Shown here: positions 1 through 7,539 of the stretch, in pieces
How positions within the stretch are numbered: the first letter of the stretch is position 1
Layout of the letters: each line of letters opens with the position of its first letter
DNA from: an uncultured Clostridium sp.
GTDB lineage: Bacteria > Bacillota > Clostridia > TANB77 > CAG-465
NCBI GenBank assembly: GCA_905204915.1
Contig: CAJLBR010000011.1
Span: 1 to 34,258 of the forward strand
Length of the DNA: 34,258 bases
Direction of reading: 5' to 3'
Notes under the pieces: generated by a model
Database searches by the model: none
What the model was told of the DNA's origin: nothing
Seen by the model: the letters and a program-made list of their open reading frames with translations, nothing else
Position numbers and translations under genes: made by a program

Positions 1-59
1 ATGTAAAACATAAATAACTGTATCAATAATATTGTTATTTCCTTCCATATTTTTCTCAT
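1..59 (-). CDS. 5' end of a small membrane protein, cut by the window edge
   Basis: An ATG at 59 on the minus strand is preceded by GGAGG eight bases upstream, a strong ribosome binding site. The nineteen complete codons visible give a basic start followed by a hydrophobic stretch (MRKIWKEITILLIQLFMFY), as expected for an N-terminal membrane segment or signal anchor. The rest lies outside the window, so no function can be given. It follows the RhuM gene in the same direction, with about 80 bases between them. Confidence 0.5.
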   Translation of the reverse strand, partial: MRKIWKEITILLIQLFMFY

Positions 60-138
60 TTTAAATTCCTCCAATCATAACAAAAAATTACTAGTTATCT
101 TTCTTTTTTTATCCTTTAATTAGCATTTTACTCTTGCA

Positions 139-1131
139 TTATTTTAACTTTTTTATATCTTCACCCATTATTTCTAGATAATCTTTTTCTGCTTGTGTTA
201 AATGATTTCTCATATATTTATCATATTCTTTATGTGCTTTCTCTAATGCTTTTTCATGAGATATTGTCCCAGCTCCTTCTAATATATCTTTATGAGTCAT
301 AGTTAAAAATCCATCTAGTTCTTTTACCCAGTCTTTCATTGTCATCGCATGCATATTTAAAGCATTAATCTCTGCAACATCTAAATATGCTGACACCATT
401 CTGTTTAATAAATCCAATTCTTTTTCACTCAAATAATTTTTAGCGATTTCAGTTTCTGCTCTTGTAGGCATATTTTCTTTAAAGTTTGTTAATCCTATAT
501 TCTCTTTTTCGCTATCCACCCTATTAAATATTACTTCTGCTGCTGTGTTACCATGAACGGCATAGTGCATTTTGTTTTGAACTGTTTTGAAAAATTCTCT
601 TGTTTGCTCATTTTTAGCATCATAATCTACACTTGTAGCATAAATATCTAATATTTTTCTCCAAAATACTTTTTCTGATGAACGGATATCCCTAATTTTT
701 TCTAAAACCTCTTCAAAGTACGTTCCTCCTCCATTGTTTTTGAATCTTTTTACATTAAGGTTATACCCTTTTATTAGATATTCTTTAATTAATTTATTTG
801 CCCATATTCTAAATTGCGTACCTCGAACTGATTTGACTCTATATCCTACTGCTATAATTAAATCCAAATTATAAAATTTTGTTTTATAGTTTTTTCCGTC
901 TTTAGCAGTTGTCAAGTTTTCCTTTACAACTGCATTTTCATCTAATTCCTTTTCATCAAAAATATTTTTTATATGTAAGCTTACATTTTGTTTCGTGGTT
1001 TCAAATAATTCGGCCATTGATTTTTGAGTAAGCCATACATTTTCTTCTTCTAATCTCACTTCAATATCAACTTGTCCATCATCTGTTGTATACATTATAA
1101 AATTATTTTGCTCATTTATTTCATTTTCCAT
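139..1131 (-). CDS. RhuM family protein
   Basis: 330 residues. The sequence fits the RhuM (virulence protein RhuM-like) family along its length: an N-terminal segment with a variable charged strand, a WLTQKSMAELF helix-turn-helix-like motif near residues 33-43, and the characteristic YNLDLIIAVGYRVKS and GTQFRIWA motifs near 87-112. The biochemical role of this family is not established. Members are often carried on genomic islands and phage-related regions. The start is supported by GAAGGGAG about nine bases upstream, and the gene has its own sigma-A promoter. No partner gene is visible between it and the truncated transporter upstream, so it looks like an orphan accessory gene. Confidence 0.85.
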   Translation of the reverse strand: MENEINEQNNFIMYTTDDGQVDIEVRLEEENVWLTQKSMAELFETTKQNVSLHIKNIFDEKELDENAVVKENLTTAKDGKNYKTKFYNLDLIIAVGYRVKSVRGTQFRIWANKLIKEYLIKGYNLNVKRFKNNGGGTYFEEVLEKIRDIRSSEKVFWRKILDIYATSVDYDAKNEQTREFFKTVQNKMHYAVHGNTAAEVIFNRVDSEKENIGLTNFKENMPTRAETEIAKNYLSEKELDLLNRMVSAYLDVAEINALNMHAMTMKDWVKELDGFLTMTHKDILEGAGTISHEKALEKAHKEYDKYMRNHLTQAEKDYLEIMGEDIKKLK

Positions 1132-1191
1132 TATGTAAAACTCCCTTCAAAGTTTATTTTCTACCTGATTACCTTTTAAATATCTATTATA

Positions 1192-1220
1192 ATTTTACGC
1201 AAAACATTTGTTTTTGTCAA
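1192..1220 (-). promoter_or_regulatory. sigma-A promoter of the RhuM gene
   Basis: On the minus strand TTGACA (1215-1220) and TAAAAT (1192-1197) are separated by 17 bases. A TATAAT lies slightly further downstream (1186-1191), but its spacing to the -35 would be 23. The promoter lies 60 bases upstream of the RhuM start codon. Confidence 0.6.
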
Positions 1221-1280
1221 TAGCTAAAAAATAAATTTCAAAATTCTTTCAAACTCTGAAATTTATATATTTTTTATAAA

Positions 1281-1317
1281 TTCAAATTGTTTTATCACAC
1301 ATACTGTCTAATTTGAA
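1281..1317. repeat. Inverted repeat at the broken end of the ZIP gene
   Basis: TTCAAATT (1281-1288) and AATTTGAA (1310-1317) form a perfect 8-base inverted repeat around 21 bases. It lies exactly where the ZIP reading frame departs from its family. A further 9-base inverted repeat (TAAATTTCA at 1232-1240, TGAAATTTA at 1257-1265) sits beside it. These may be remnants of the event that cut the gene, or chance in AT-rich DNA. Confidence 0.3.
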
Positions 1318-1750
1318 ATCTACCTTCTGGTATATCATGTAATATTATAGAAATCATTACTGCTATTCCAAGATCATATGAATATGAAAAACTACAACCA
1401 ATAGCAAGTCCTTCTATCATATTATGAATTGCCATTGACAACATTATTATAAGAGAAGTAATTTTATTATTTTCTTTATTAAATTTTACAACAAACATAT
1501 CAATAATAAGAATCAAGATTGTTCCAAGTATAATACCTAAAAGGCAAACTAATTTGTTATATGCGTTTATACTTTCAGGAATCATATCTAAACAAACAAT
1601 TCCTGTCATTATACCAGAAGTTATGTCCATTATAGCGGATATCTTCCACTTTTTATTTACTCTTACAATACCCCCTAACATTCCTCCTATACCACTACCA
1701 ATACTTCCAATAAGAGTCATTAAAACAAAGAATACAAAATAATCAAACAT
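1295..1750 (-). pseudogene. ZIP family metal transporter, 3' truncated
   Basis: The frame encodes 151 residues from the ATG at 1750, which has GGGGG five bases upstream; an in-frame ATG 33 bases earlier lacks this. The two ZIP metal-binding motifs, HNMIEG (residues 109-114) and HDIPEG (138-143), are present, together with four to five hydrophobic helices. ZIP transporters (Zn/Fe/Mn uptake) usually run to about 230-270 residues. Here the family sequence stops directly after HDIPEG and is replaced by eight unrelated residues and a stop. The last helices that complete the two-fold fold are missing, so transport is unlikely. No continuation is recognisable in the next 160 bases in any frame. Confidence 0.75.
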
Positions 1751-1858
1751 ATTAATCCCCCATATATTACAAAATATATTCAAATTTTCATTTTTTTATA
1801 ATTTATATTCAATATTTTTTTCTATTGTGTTATAATAATAAAAAATTGGAGGTAACAT

Positions 1859-2389
1859 ATGGAAGTTTTTGTAAAAAGATATAGTAAAAATTCAATTGCA
1901 ATTTCACTACTATTAATAATTCTATCTTTATTTTTAATAATAAAGCCAGATGAATCACTTATATTTGTAGTAAAATTATTTGGGTGTGTACTAATATTAA
2001 ATGGAATTGTACATTTTATAACTTACTTTGCAACTAGTAGAAAATTAGATTCTTTTAGTTTTGAATTAGTGCAAGGTGTAGTTAGTCTAATAGCAGGAAT
2101 AGTTTTATTTGTAAATCCAGTTCTTGTTAATAGTATATTACCATTTATAATTGGTGCATGGATCATAATAGAGAGTATAATAAAATTTCAAATTGCATTT
2201 AATATCAAAAGTCTTACATCAAAATGGGCTGTTGCTCTAGTACTATCTATAGTATTATTTATAGCTGGTTTACTTATAATATTTAACCCATTTGGAACAG
2301 CAGTAACTATTGCTAGACTTTGCGGAATATTCTTACTTATTTCAGAAGTAATTTCTCTAATAGATTCTATATTTTTTATAAACATTTAA
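1859..2389 (+). CDS. DUF308 (HdeD-like) membrane protein
   Basis: 176 residues, almost entirely hydrophobic, with about six membrane helices (roughly 14-28, 33-54, 65-83, 87-106, 121-140, 148-172) and short charged loops. The arrangement of short helix pairs with FNP and VNP turns (such as IIFNPFGTA near 139) matches the DUF308/HdeD family, whose molecular function is unknown. The ATG follows GGAGG at a normal distance, and a TATAAT at 1831-1836 may be its -10. A strong terminator follows at once, so it is a single-gene unit. It is transcribed toward the origin, against the prevailing direction of this arm. Confidence 0.75.
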   Translation: MEVFVKRYSKNSIAISLLLIILSLFLIIKPDESLIFVVKLFGCVLILNGIVHFITYFATSRKLDSFSFELVQGVVSLIAGIVLFVNPVLVNSILPFIIGAWIIIESIIKFQIAFNIKSLTSKWAVALVLSIVLFIAGLLIIFNPFGTAVTIARLCGIFLLISEVISLIDSIFFINI

Positions 2390-2414
2390 ACTAAGCCAAT
2401 GGCTTAGTTTTTTC
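2388..2414 (+). terminator. Intrinsic terminator of the DUF308 gene
   Basis: AAACTAAGCC and GGCTTAGTTT form a perfect 10-base-pair stem with a 3-base loop, followed by a T run. It overlaps the stop codon of the DUF308 gene. Confidence 0.9.
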
Positions 2415-2443
2415 TTGACTAATTTTCTATTATAAAATATAAT
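2415..2443 (+). promoter_or_regulatory. sigma-A promoter of the unknown gene-alr unit
   Basis: TTGACT (2415-2420) and TATAAT (2438-2443) are separated by exactly 17 bases. Transcription would start near 2450, only about eight bases before the start codon at 2459, so the mRNA would be almost leaderless. Confidence 0.7.
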
Positions 2444-2458
2444 TATCATGGTGATATT

Positions 2459-3154
2459 ATGGAAATTTCAAACGCTGAAAACCAATTTGATAAAAATCAA
2501 AAAATTAAAAATATTATTCTTATATTTGGAATACTAATAGTACTATTTATAATGTTTTTTTCTAAAATATATAGAAATATTCCAAAAGTCAAGGTTGAGA
2601 GTCTAGAAAATATAAGCGAACCAATTCAAACTGATTATAGTGATACAATTTATATGGATGTAAAAGATAGTCATTTTAAAATAGACAGAATAGCCAAATA
2701 TGAAATTACAGGAAGAATACTAGAAGTTCATAAATTTTTTAGATCAAAAATATTATCAGAAAATAATTTTAACAATTTATCTCCGCTCGATCTAGGAATT
2801 GGTTGGGGAAAACTTTCTCCAAAAGATAGTTATAGTGACATATTAGAATTCTATTCTCTTGGTTCAAGGTTTTTATATTTTAAAATAAATGATATATCTA
2901 AAATTTCAGTGGATGAAGTTTCTAATTCTTTTTCAAACAATCATATTATTCCTGCAAATAAAAAAATAGAAAAACAAGCCTTAAAGCTAAGAAAAAATGA
3001 CTATGTAAAAATAGAAGGTTATTTGGTAAATGTATATCAAACTATAGATAATAAAAATTTTTATTGGACTACAAGTACATCAAGAAATGATACAGGAGAT
3101 GGAGCTTGTGAAATTATATACGTTACTAATATAACATTGCTAAAAGAAAAATAG
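2459..3154 (+). CDS. Conserved membrane-anchored protein of unknown function
   Basis: 231 residues: a short cytoplasmic head, one membrane segment (about 19-36) with basic residues following, and a soluble domain presumably outside the membrane. The soluble part carries spaced motifs that I recall from uncharacterised proteins of other bacteria: LGIGWG (about 112-117), an HIIPAN motif (about 161-166), a YLVN strand and, near the C terminus, RNDTGDGACE followed by a hydrophobic strand. No enzyme motif is recognised. The ATG is the only Met before the membrane helix. The stop lies nine bases before alr, so the two genes are probably co-transcribed, which hints at a cell envelope role without proving it. 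Confidence 0.65.
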   Translation: MEISNAENQFDKNQKIKNIILIFGILIVLFIMFFSKIYRNIPKVKVESLENISEPIQTDYSDTIYMDVKDSHFKIDRIAKYEITGRILEVHKFFRSKILSENNFNNLSPLDLGIGWGKLSPKDSYSDILEFYSLGSRFLYFKINDISKISVDEVSNSFSNNHIIPANKKIEKQALKLRKNDYVKIEGYLVNVYQTIDNKNFYWTTSTSRNDTGDGACEIIYVTNITLLKEK

Positions 3155-3163
3155 AGGTGTAAA

Positions 3164-4252
3164 ATGTCTTCAAAACTATATATAAATAAAGAAAACTTAA
3201 AAAATAATTTAGAATATATTCATAAATTTTTAAATCCTACAACAAAAATTATTGCCATGGTAAAAGCAAATGCCTATGGGTGTGGAATGATAGAAATAAC
3301 AAAATATTTAGAAACTTTAGGTGTAACTGATTATGGGGTAGCCTTAGTAAAAGAAGGTGTCTTTTTAAGGCAAAATGGTATCTTATCTAATATTTTAGTT
3401 ACATCTCAATTTATAACTGAAGATATAAATGATATAATAAAATATAATTTATCTGTAAGTGTTTCAAATATTGAATTATTAGAAAAGCTTAACAATGAAG
3501 CTAAAAAACATAGCAAATTAATAAAAATTCACATAAAAATAGATACCGGAATGGGCAGATTAGGATTTACAGAAGATAATATATATAACAATATTGAGAT
3601 AATAAAAAATAATTTTAATAATATAATAATAGATGGAATTTATACTCATTTATCTTGCGCTGATTCTGATGAAAATTACACATTAAAGCAGTTAGAAAAG
3701 TTTGATAATATTTTAAACAAACTACAAAATTTAGGATTTAAATTTAATTATATACATGTCTTAAATAGTTATGGTATATTAAGATATAATAAATATCAAT
3801 TTACTCACGTAAGACCAGGAATGTTACTTTATGGATATTTAGAAGAAAATTGCAATGGCAACATTAAATCAATTTTGACTTTAAAATCACCTGTATTAAG
3901 AATACAAGAATTTAATAATGATTCTAAAATTAGCTACAATGGAAGTTATACAGCCAAAAAAGGAAGTAAGATTGCAACAATTGGAATTGGATATGCAGAC
4001 GGTCTGCCAAGAAATGTATCAAATAATTACTATGTACATATAGGAAATGAAAAAGCCAAAATTGTTGGAAATATATGTATGGATATGTGTATGTTAGATA
4101 TAACTAATATAAAAAGTAAAATAAATGTAGGTGACTTTGTTACAGTTATAAGAGATAGTGAAGATGTAGAAAAAATATCTAAGCTATCAAATACTATTAG
4201 TTATGAAATTATTTCTAAACTATCTCCTCGAATAGATAGATATTTAATATAA
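3164..4252 (+). CDS. alr: Alanine racemase
   Basis: 362 residues, the usual length. It interconverts L- and D-alanine with pyridoxal phosphate and supplies D-Ala for peptidoglycan. The PLP lysine lies in VKANAYG (K34), the second catalytic base is the tyrosine in SYNGSYTA (Y258), and the GYADGLPR and GNICMDM motifs of the C-terminal barrel domain are present. The ATG has GAGGTG six bases upstream. It is the second gene of a two-gene unit and ends in a hairpin shared with the convergent lysin gene. In Clostridia alr is found in several contexts, so its position carries little information. Confidence 0.95.
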   Translation: MSSKLYINKENLKNNLEYIHKFLNPTTKIIAMVKANAYGCGMIEITKYLETLGVTDYGVALVKEGVFLRQNGILSNILVTSQFITEDINDIIKYNLSVSVSNIELLEKLNNEAKKHSKLIKIHIKIDTGMGRLGFTEDNIYNNIEIIKNNFNNIIIDGIYTHLSCADSDENYTLKQLEKFDNILNKLQNLGFKFNYIHVLNSYGILRYNKYQFTHVRPGMLLYGYLEENCNGNIKSILTLKSPVLRIQEFNNDSKISYNGSYTAKKGSKIATIGIGYADGLPRNVSNNYYVHIGNEKAKIVGNICMDMCMLDITNIKSKINVGDFVTVIRDSEDVEKISKLSNTISYEIISKLSPRIDRYLI

Positions 4253-4281
4253 ATAGCAGGGATATTCCCTGCTATATTTTT
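4253..4281. terminator. Bidirectional terminator between alr and the CHAP gene
   Basis: ATAGCAGGGA (4253-4262) pairs with TCCCTGCTAT (4266-4275) around a 3-base loop, followed by ATTTTT. The hairpin overlaps the stop codon of the convergent minus-strand CHAP gene (4272-4274), so it can end both transcripts. The minus-strand side has only a short T run. Confidence 0.8.
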
Positions 4282-4901
4282 GTAAGTCCTCCTGACCATA
4301 CATAATTTCCTTTTTTACTCTTATACCATATGTTATTTCCGCTAATGTTTTCTCCAACTACAATACCAACTGCAGCAAACACATCTCCTTTTCTTAAACA
4401 ATCTTGTCCACCTGGTTGCATTACAAGTTCGGAATTAGTATTTGGTTGTCTTCTTACGTTTGCCTCTGATTTATCTACCCTTACGTTAAAAGTATTTCCC
4501 ACATTCAAATTTCCTTTATATCTTAAAATACATATATAGTTTGGAAATGGTAAATCTTTTACTCCTACTTCTCTTGATTTTATTCCATTTTGATCCATAT
4601 ATTTTTCATTAGCATCAATTAACCCCATATGACCATATCCAGCTCCATAATTACCATCATATACTAAGATATCACCTGGCATTAATCTTTCACTACTAGA
4701 CAATTTATTAAAATATTTAAGAACATCTTCATTTGTAGCCCAATCTTTTGCATTTCCTCTTGCCTTAAAAGGTATATTTAATACTAAATACAAATATTGT
4801 TGTATAAAACTTACACATTCTCCTTTGTATTTGTAGTTAGGCTCAGGATTTGCCAAACTTTTCATATTTAAAGCATATGTTCCAAATTCTCTTAAATTCA
4901 T
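4272..4901 (-). CDS. CHAP-domain peptidoglycan hydrolase with SH3 domain
   Basis: 209 residues from the ATG at 4901, which follows GAAGGGGG; an in-frame ATG 24 bases upstream has no ribosome binding site. The N-terminal CHAP domain (about 1-135) has the catalytic Cys in KGECVSF (C29) and His in GYGHMGL (H91). A bacterial SH3-like domain fills the C-terminal third (about 140-209: a VNVR-like FNVRVD strand, ANVRRQP, IWYKS). The pair is typical of phage endolysins and secreted cell wall hydrolases. There is no signal peptide, which favours the endolysin style, but no holin or phage gene lies nearby. It may be a domesticated or solitary prophage relic. Confidence 0.85.
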   Translation of the reverse strand: MNLREFGTYALNMKSLANPEPNYKYKGECVSFIQQYLYLVLNIPFKARGNAKDWATNEDVLKYFNKLSSSERLMPGDILVYDGNYGAGYGHMGLIDANEKYMDQNGIKSREVGVKDLPFPNYICILRYKGNLNVGNTFNVRVDKSEANVRRQPNTNSELVMQPGGQDCLRKGDVFAAVGIVVGENISGNNIWYKSKKGNYVWSGGLTKI

Positions 4902-5013
4902 TTTTCCCCCTTCTATCTCCTCCATATAGTTTATGAATTATCTAATAAAATGTTCTAGTGTAGTAATAAATATAATAACCAAAAAACATAAAAAACGATA
5001 TTTCCTATAATAG

Positions 5014-5039
5014 AAAAAAAGCCGCTTTACAGCGACTTT
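5014..5039 (-). terminator. Terminator of the tRNA-Ser pair
   Basis: On the minus strand AGTCGCT (5037-5031) pairs with AGCGGCT (5026-5020), with one G-T wobble, around a GTAA loop. Seven T residues follow. It starts five bases after the CCA end of the second tRNA. Confidence 0.85.
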
Positions 5040-5043
5040 AGTT

Positions 5044-5135
5044 TGGCGGAGAAAGAGGGGTTCGAACCCTCGCGCCCCAAAAACGAGACCTAACAGTTTA
5101 GCAAACTGTCCCCTTCACCACTTGGGTATTTCTCC
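5044..5135 (-). tRNA. tRNA-Ser (anticodon GCU)
   Basis: 92 bases including an encoded CCA (5044-5046). The acceptor stem GGAGAAA/TTTCTCC is perfect. The anticodon stem is ACAGT/ACTGT with loop TTGCTAA, giving anticodon GCT (complement of 5100-5102). A long variable arm and a GGTTCGAACC T arm are present, as expected for class II tRNA-Ser. It reads AGC/AGU codons and is the second gene of the unit. Confidence 0.95.
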
Positions 5136-5180
5136 ATATATATTTTAAGCGGAAATACTAAAAATATCCCCGCTATTACT

Positions 5181-5269
5181 TGGCGGAAGAGGTAGGATTC
5201 GAACCCACGGTACCTTTCGGTATCACCAGTTTTCAAGACTGGCTCCTTAAACCACTCGGACACTCTTCC
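5181..5269 (-). tRNA. tRNA-Ser (anticodon UGA)
   Basis: 89 bases including an encoded CCA. The acceptor stem is GGAAGAG/CTCTTCC. The anticodon stem CCAGT/ACTGG carries loop CTTGAAA, giving anticodon TGA, which reads UCN codons. The long variable arm contains a clear GGTACC-type hairpin. It lies first behind the promoter at 5290-5317. The 45-base spacer to the GCU tRNA holds a 10-base-pair hairpin (5148-5174, two G-T pairs) without a T run, so it is more likely a processing element than a terminator. Confidence 0.95.
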
Positions 5270-5289
5270 AAAAACTTGGTACAGATATA

Positions 5290-5317
5290 ATTATACCAGT
5301 TTTTTTGGATTTGTCAA
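5290..5317 (-). promoter_or_regulatory. Consensus promoter of the tRNA-Ser unit
   Basis: Minus-strand TTGACA (5312-5317) and TATAAT (5290-5295) are both perfect hexamers with a 16-base spacer. Transcription would begin about 12-14 bases before the first tRNA. It lies in the gap after the nudix gene, so the tRNAs do not depend on read-through from parAB. Confidence 0.85.
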
Positions 5318-5324
5318 GTACTTT

Positions 5325-5756
5325 TTAATTAAATTTTTTAGATAATTCTAATTTTACATTTTTAGGTAATAAATTATACTCATTTATTTTATTTGTAGGA
5401 ATATATTCAATTTCATATTTACCATACTTTTTTAAATCAATATTAATAAATTCAGGACCTGTTCCCGTTCCGATATCACCAGATACATATTCACACAAGT
5501 AAAATTTTTCATATTTATCTATATCTTCATTGTAAATAGACATAAATTCTTCTTCTATTTTTACTTTTATACCTAATTCTTCTTCAACTTCTCTTATAAC
5601 GGTTTCCTCAAAAGTTTCGCCTTTTTCAACGTGTCCTCCTGGTAATGTATAATATACATATTCAGAATCTCCATTATATTTAGTCCTTTTTATTGTTACA
5701 ATATCATTATTTACAAGTAATATTGCCCTAGCCGCTTCTTCTCTATTTTTATCCAT
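5325..5756 (-). CDS. NUDIX hydrolase
   Basis: 143 residues, a single Nudix domain. The Nudix box is complete: G41, five residues, E47, seven residues, R55-E56, then E59-E60 and LG, which bind the metal and hydrolyse a nucleoside diphosphate linked to another group. The substrate cannot be predicted; similarity to MutT-type clean-up enzymes is general. The ATG has AGGTGA about nine bases upstream and lies 14 bases after parB, so it is probably the last gene of the parA-parB-nudix transcript. That coupling looks incidental rather than functional. Confidence 0.88.
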   Translation of the reverse strand: MDKNREEAARAILLVNNDIVTIKRTKYNGDSEYVYYTLPGGHVEKGETFEETVIREVEEELGIKVKIEEEFMSIYNEDIDKYEKFYLCEYVSGDIGTGTGPEFINIDLKKYGKYEIEYIPTNKINEYNLLPKNVKLELSKKFN

Positions 5757-5770
5757 AATACTATCTTCAC

Positions 5771-6667
5771 CTATAATTTAATTTTTAACTTATTTAATAT
5801 GCTTTCTAATCCCTCATCATCGTTATATTCTATAACAAGTTTTTGGTGATTTTTACTAGGATTTATCTTTACTTTATATCCAAAATATCCTTTTAGTTTT
5901 TCTTCAAGATTTTTATAATATATATTTTTGGGTTGTTTTTTTTCTTTCTTTCTATTATAATCTTCTGCACCATATACTATTTTTTCTATATCTCTTACAG
6001 TAAGATTTTTTTCTATTACCTTTTTAGCAACTTCTAATTGTTTATCTTCATCTTTTATTGCCAAAAGAGCTCTAGCATGGCCTTCTACTAATTTTCCATC
6101 TAATACATAATCTAAAATTTGATCTTGTAATTTTAATAAACGAGTAATATTAGATACTGTTGAAAGACTTTTTCCTGTAAGCGTAGCAACTTCTGCTTGA
6201 GTATATCCATCAATATCCATAAGTTCTTTTATTGCTTTTGCAACTTCTACTACGTTTAAATCTTCTCTTTGTATATTTTCAATTAATGCTACCTGTTTTT
6301 TCTTTGTATCTGTATAATCTTTTATTATTGCAGGTATTTTCTTTAATCCAGCAAGCTTTGAAGCTCTCCAACGTCTCTCACCAGCTACAATAGTATAACC
6401 ATTTTCAGTTTTTACAACTAATATAGGTTGTAAAACACCTTGTTCTTTTATAGAACTTGCCAATTCTTCTAATTTTTCTTTATCAAATTTTTTTCTAGGT
6501 TGATTTAACATTGGTTCTACTTCTAATATATCTAGTTCTACTACTTTATCTAATTCTTTTAATTTTTTATCTTCTTTTGCTTCTGTTACATTTTCAATTT
6601 CATCAGTATCTTCCCCAAAAAAAACATTAAGTCCTCTTCCAAGTCCTTTTTGATTTTTTGTTGACAT
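5771..6667 (-). CDS. parB: Chromosome partitioning protein ParB (Spo0J)
   Basis: 298 residues. ParB is a CTP-dependent DNA clamp that loads at parS, spreads, and recruits SMC and ParA. Visible are the N-terminal KGLGRGL ParA-activating motif (7-13), the GERRWR CTP-binding motif (96-101), ENIQREDLN (130-138), a helix-turn-helix with YTQAEVATLTGKS (about 155-167) and a C-terminal dimerisation region. It lies three bases after parA in the same direction. A candidate parS site is at 8763-8778. Noc is a close paralog, but adjacency to parA and the GRGL motif favour ParB. Confidence 0.93.
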   Translation of the reverse strand: MSTKNQKGLGRGLNVFFGEDTDEIENVTEAKEDKKLKELDKVVELDILEVEPMLNQPRKKFDKEKLEELASSIKEQGVLQPILVVKTENGYTIVAGERRWRASKLAGLKKIPAIIKDYTDTKKKQVALIENIQREDLNVVEVAKAIKELMDIDGYTQAEVATLTGKSLSTVSNITRLLKLQDQILDYVLDGKLVEGHARALLAIKDEDKQLEVAKKVIEKNLTVRDIEKIVYGAEDYNRKKEKKQPKNIYYKNLEEKLKGYFGYKVKINPSKNHQKLVIEYNDDEGLESILNKLKIKL

Positions 6668-6670
6668 AAA

Positions 6671-7441
6671 TTATTCTCCTTTCTCATTTAATTTTATTAA
6701 TTCTTTTGCTAATTTTCTATAAGTCTCAGATCCTTTAGAGTTAGAATCATATAAATTTATAGGAAGTCCATGACTTGGTGCTTCACTTAATCTTATATTT
6801 CTTGGTATTATAGTTTGGAACACTTTATTTCCAAAATACTTTTCTACCTCATCAACAACTTGAGTTGAAAGATTTGTTCTAGCATCAAACATGGTTAATA
6901 TTACACCTTCTACCTTCAAGTTTTTATTCAAATGTTTTTGAACTAACTTTATAGTATTAATTAACTGTCCCAATCCCTCTAATGCATAATACTCACATTG
7001 TATTGGAACTAAAACACTATCAGAGGCTGTGAATGAATTTAATGTAATAAGTCCTAATGATGGTGGACAATCTATAAATATGTAATCGTAATCATCTCTC
7101 ACTGTATCAATTGCATTCTTTAATCTTGTCTCTCTAGACATCATAGAAACTAGTTCAACTTCAGCTCCTGCTAAATTAATATTTGCTGGACATACGTCTA
7201 ATTTTTTTATCATTGTATGTTCTATTGTTTCTCTAATATCTAATTCTTCTACTAAAACGTTATATACTGATTTAGATTCATGTGCTTCTACTCCTAAGCC
7301 ACTTGTAGCGTTTCCTTGTGGATCAATATCTATTAATAATACTTTTTTTCCTTTTTCTGCTACACATGCACTTAAATTAACAGCAGTTGTAGTTTTTCCT
7401 ACACCACCTTTTTGATTTGCTATTGATATAACTTTAGCCAT
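6671..7441 (-). CDS. parA: Chromosome partitioning ATPase ParA (Soj)
   Basis: 256 residues. It has the deviant Walker A of the ParA/MinD family, KGGVGKTT (11-18, with signature K11 and K16), and the switch motifs DIDPQGN and FIDCPPSLG. Soj moves on the nucleoid with ParB and in Bacillus regulates DnaA, which suits its place 7 kb from oriC. The ATG follows GAGGTGAC. A terminator separates it from rsmG, so parA begins a new transcript; a TATAAT lies about 20 bases before the start, though without a good -35. Confidence 0.95.
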   Translation of the reverse strand: MAKVISIANQKGGVGKTTTAVNLSACVAEKGKKVLLIDIDPQGNATSGLGVEAHESKSVYNVLVEELDIRETIEHTMIKKLDVCPANINLAGAEVELVSMMSRETRLKNAIDTVRDDYDYIFIDCPPSLGLITLNSFTASDSVLVPIQCEYYALEGLGQLINTIKLVQKHLNKNLKVEGVILTMFDARTNLSTQVVDEVEKYFGNKVFQTIIPRNIRLSEAPSHGLPINLYDSNSKGSETYRKLAKELIKLNEKGE

Positions 7442-7482
7442 AATGTCACCTCTCTGCTATTATATAACAAAATAGTATAAAA

Positions 7483-7515
7483 AAAAAGAGTAAATTCTAA
7501 AATTTTACTCTTTTT
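7483..7515. terminator. Terminator between rsmG and parA
   Basis: AAAAAGAGTAAA (7483-7494) and TTTACTCTTTTT (7504-7515) form a 12-base-pair symmetrical stem with a 9-base loop. It has runs of A before and T after, so it can work on either strand. It ends the mnmE-mnmG-rsmG transcript. Confidence 0.8.
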
Positions 7516-7539
7516 TACTATAAAATAAGTTTTATAGTA

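Noticed and set aside
1186..1220. TTGACA paired with TATAAT at 1186-1191 for the RhuM gene
   Set aside because: The spacer would be 23 bases; TAAAAT at 1192-1197 gives the normal 17.
1554..1742. Plus-strand open frame opposite the ZIP gene
   Set aside because: It has no ribosome binding site and mirrors the hydrophobic codons of the ZIP frame. Similar antisense frames opposite rsmG, mnmG, mnmE, dnaA, miaB, ftsA and murF were dismissed for the same reason.
5148..5174. Hairpin between the two tRNAs as a terminator
   Set aside because: It lacks a T run, and the second tRNA needs read-through. A role in processing is more likely.
4272..5317. Prophage or integrated element at the tRNA-Ser pair
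   Set aside because: Apart from one lysin-like gene there is no integrase, holin or structural gene, and no repeat of a tRNA end was seen.
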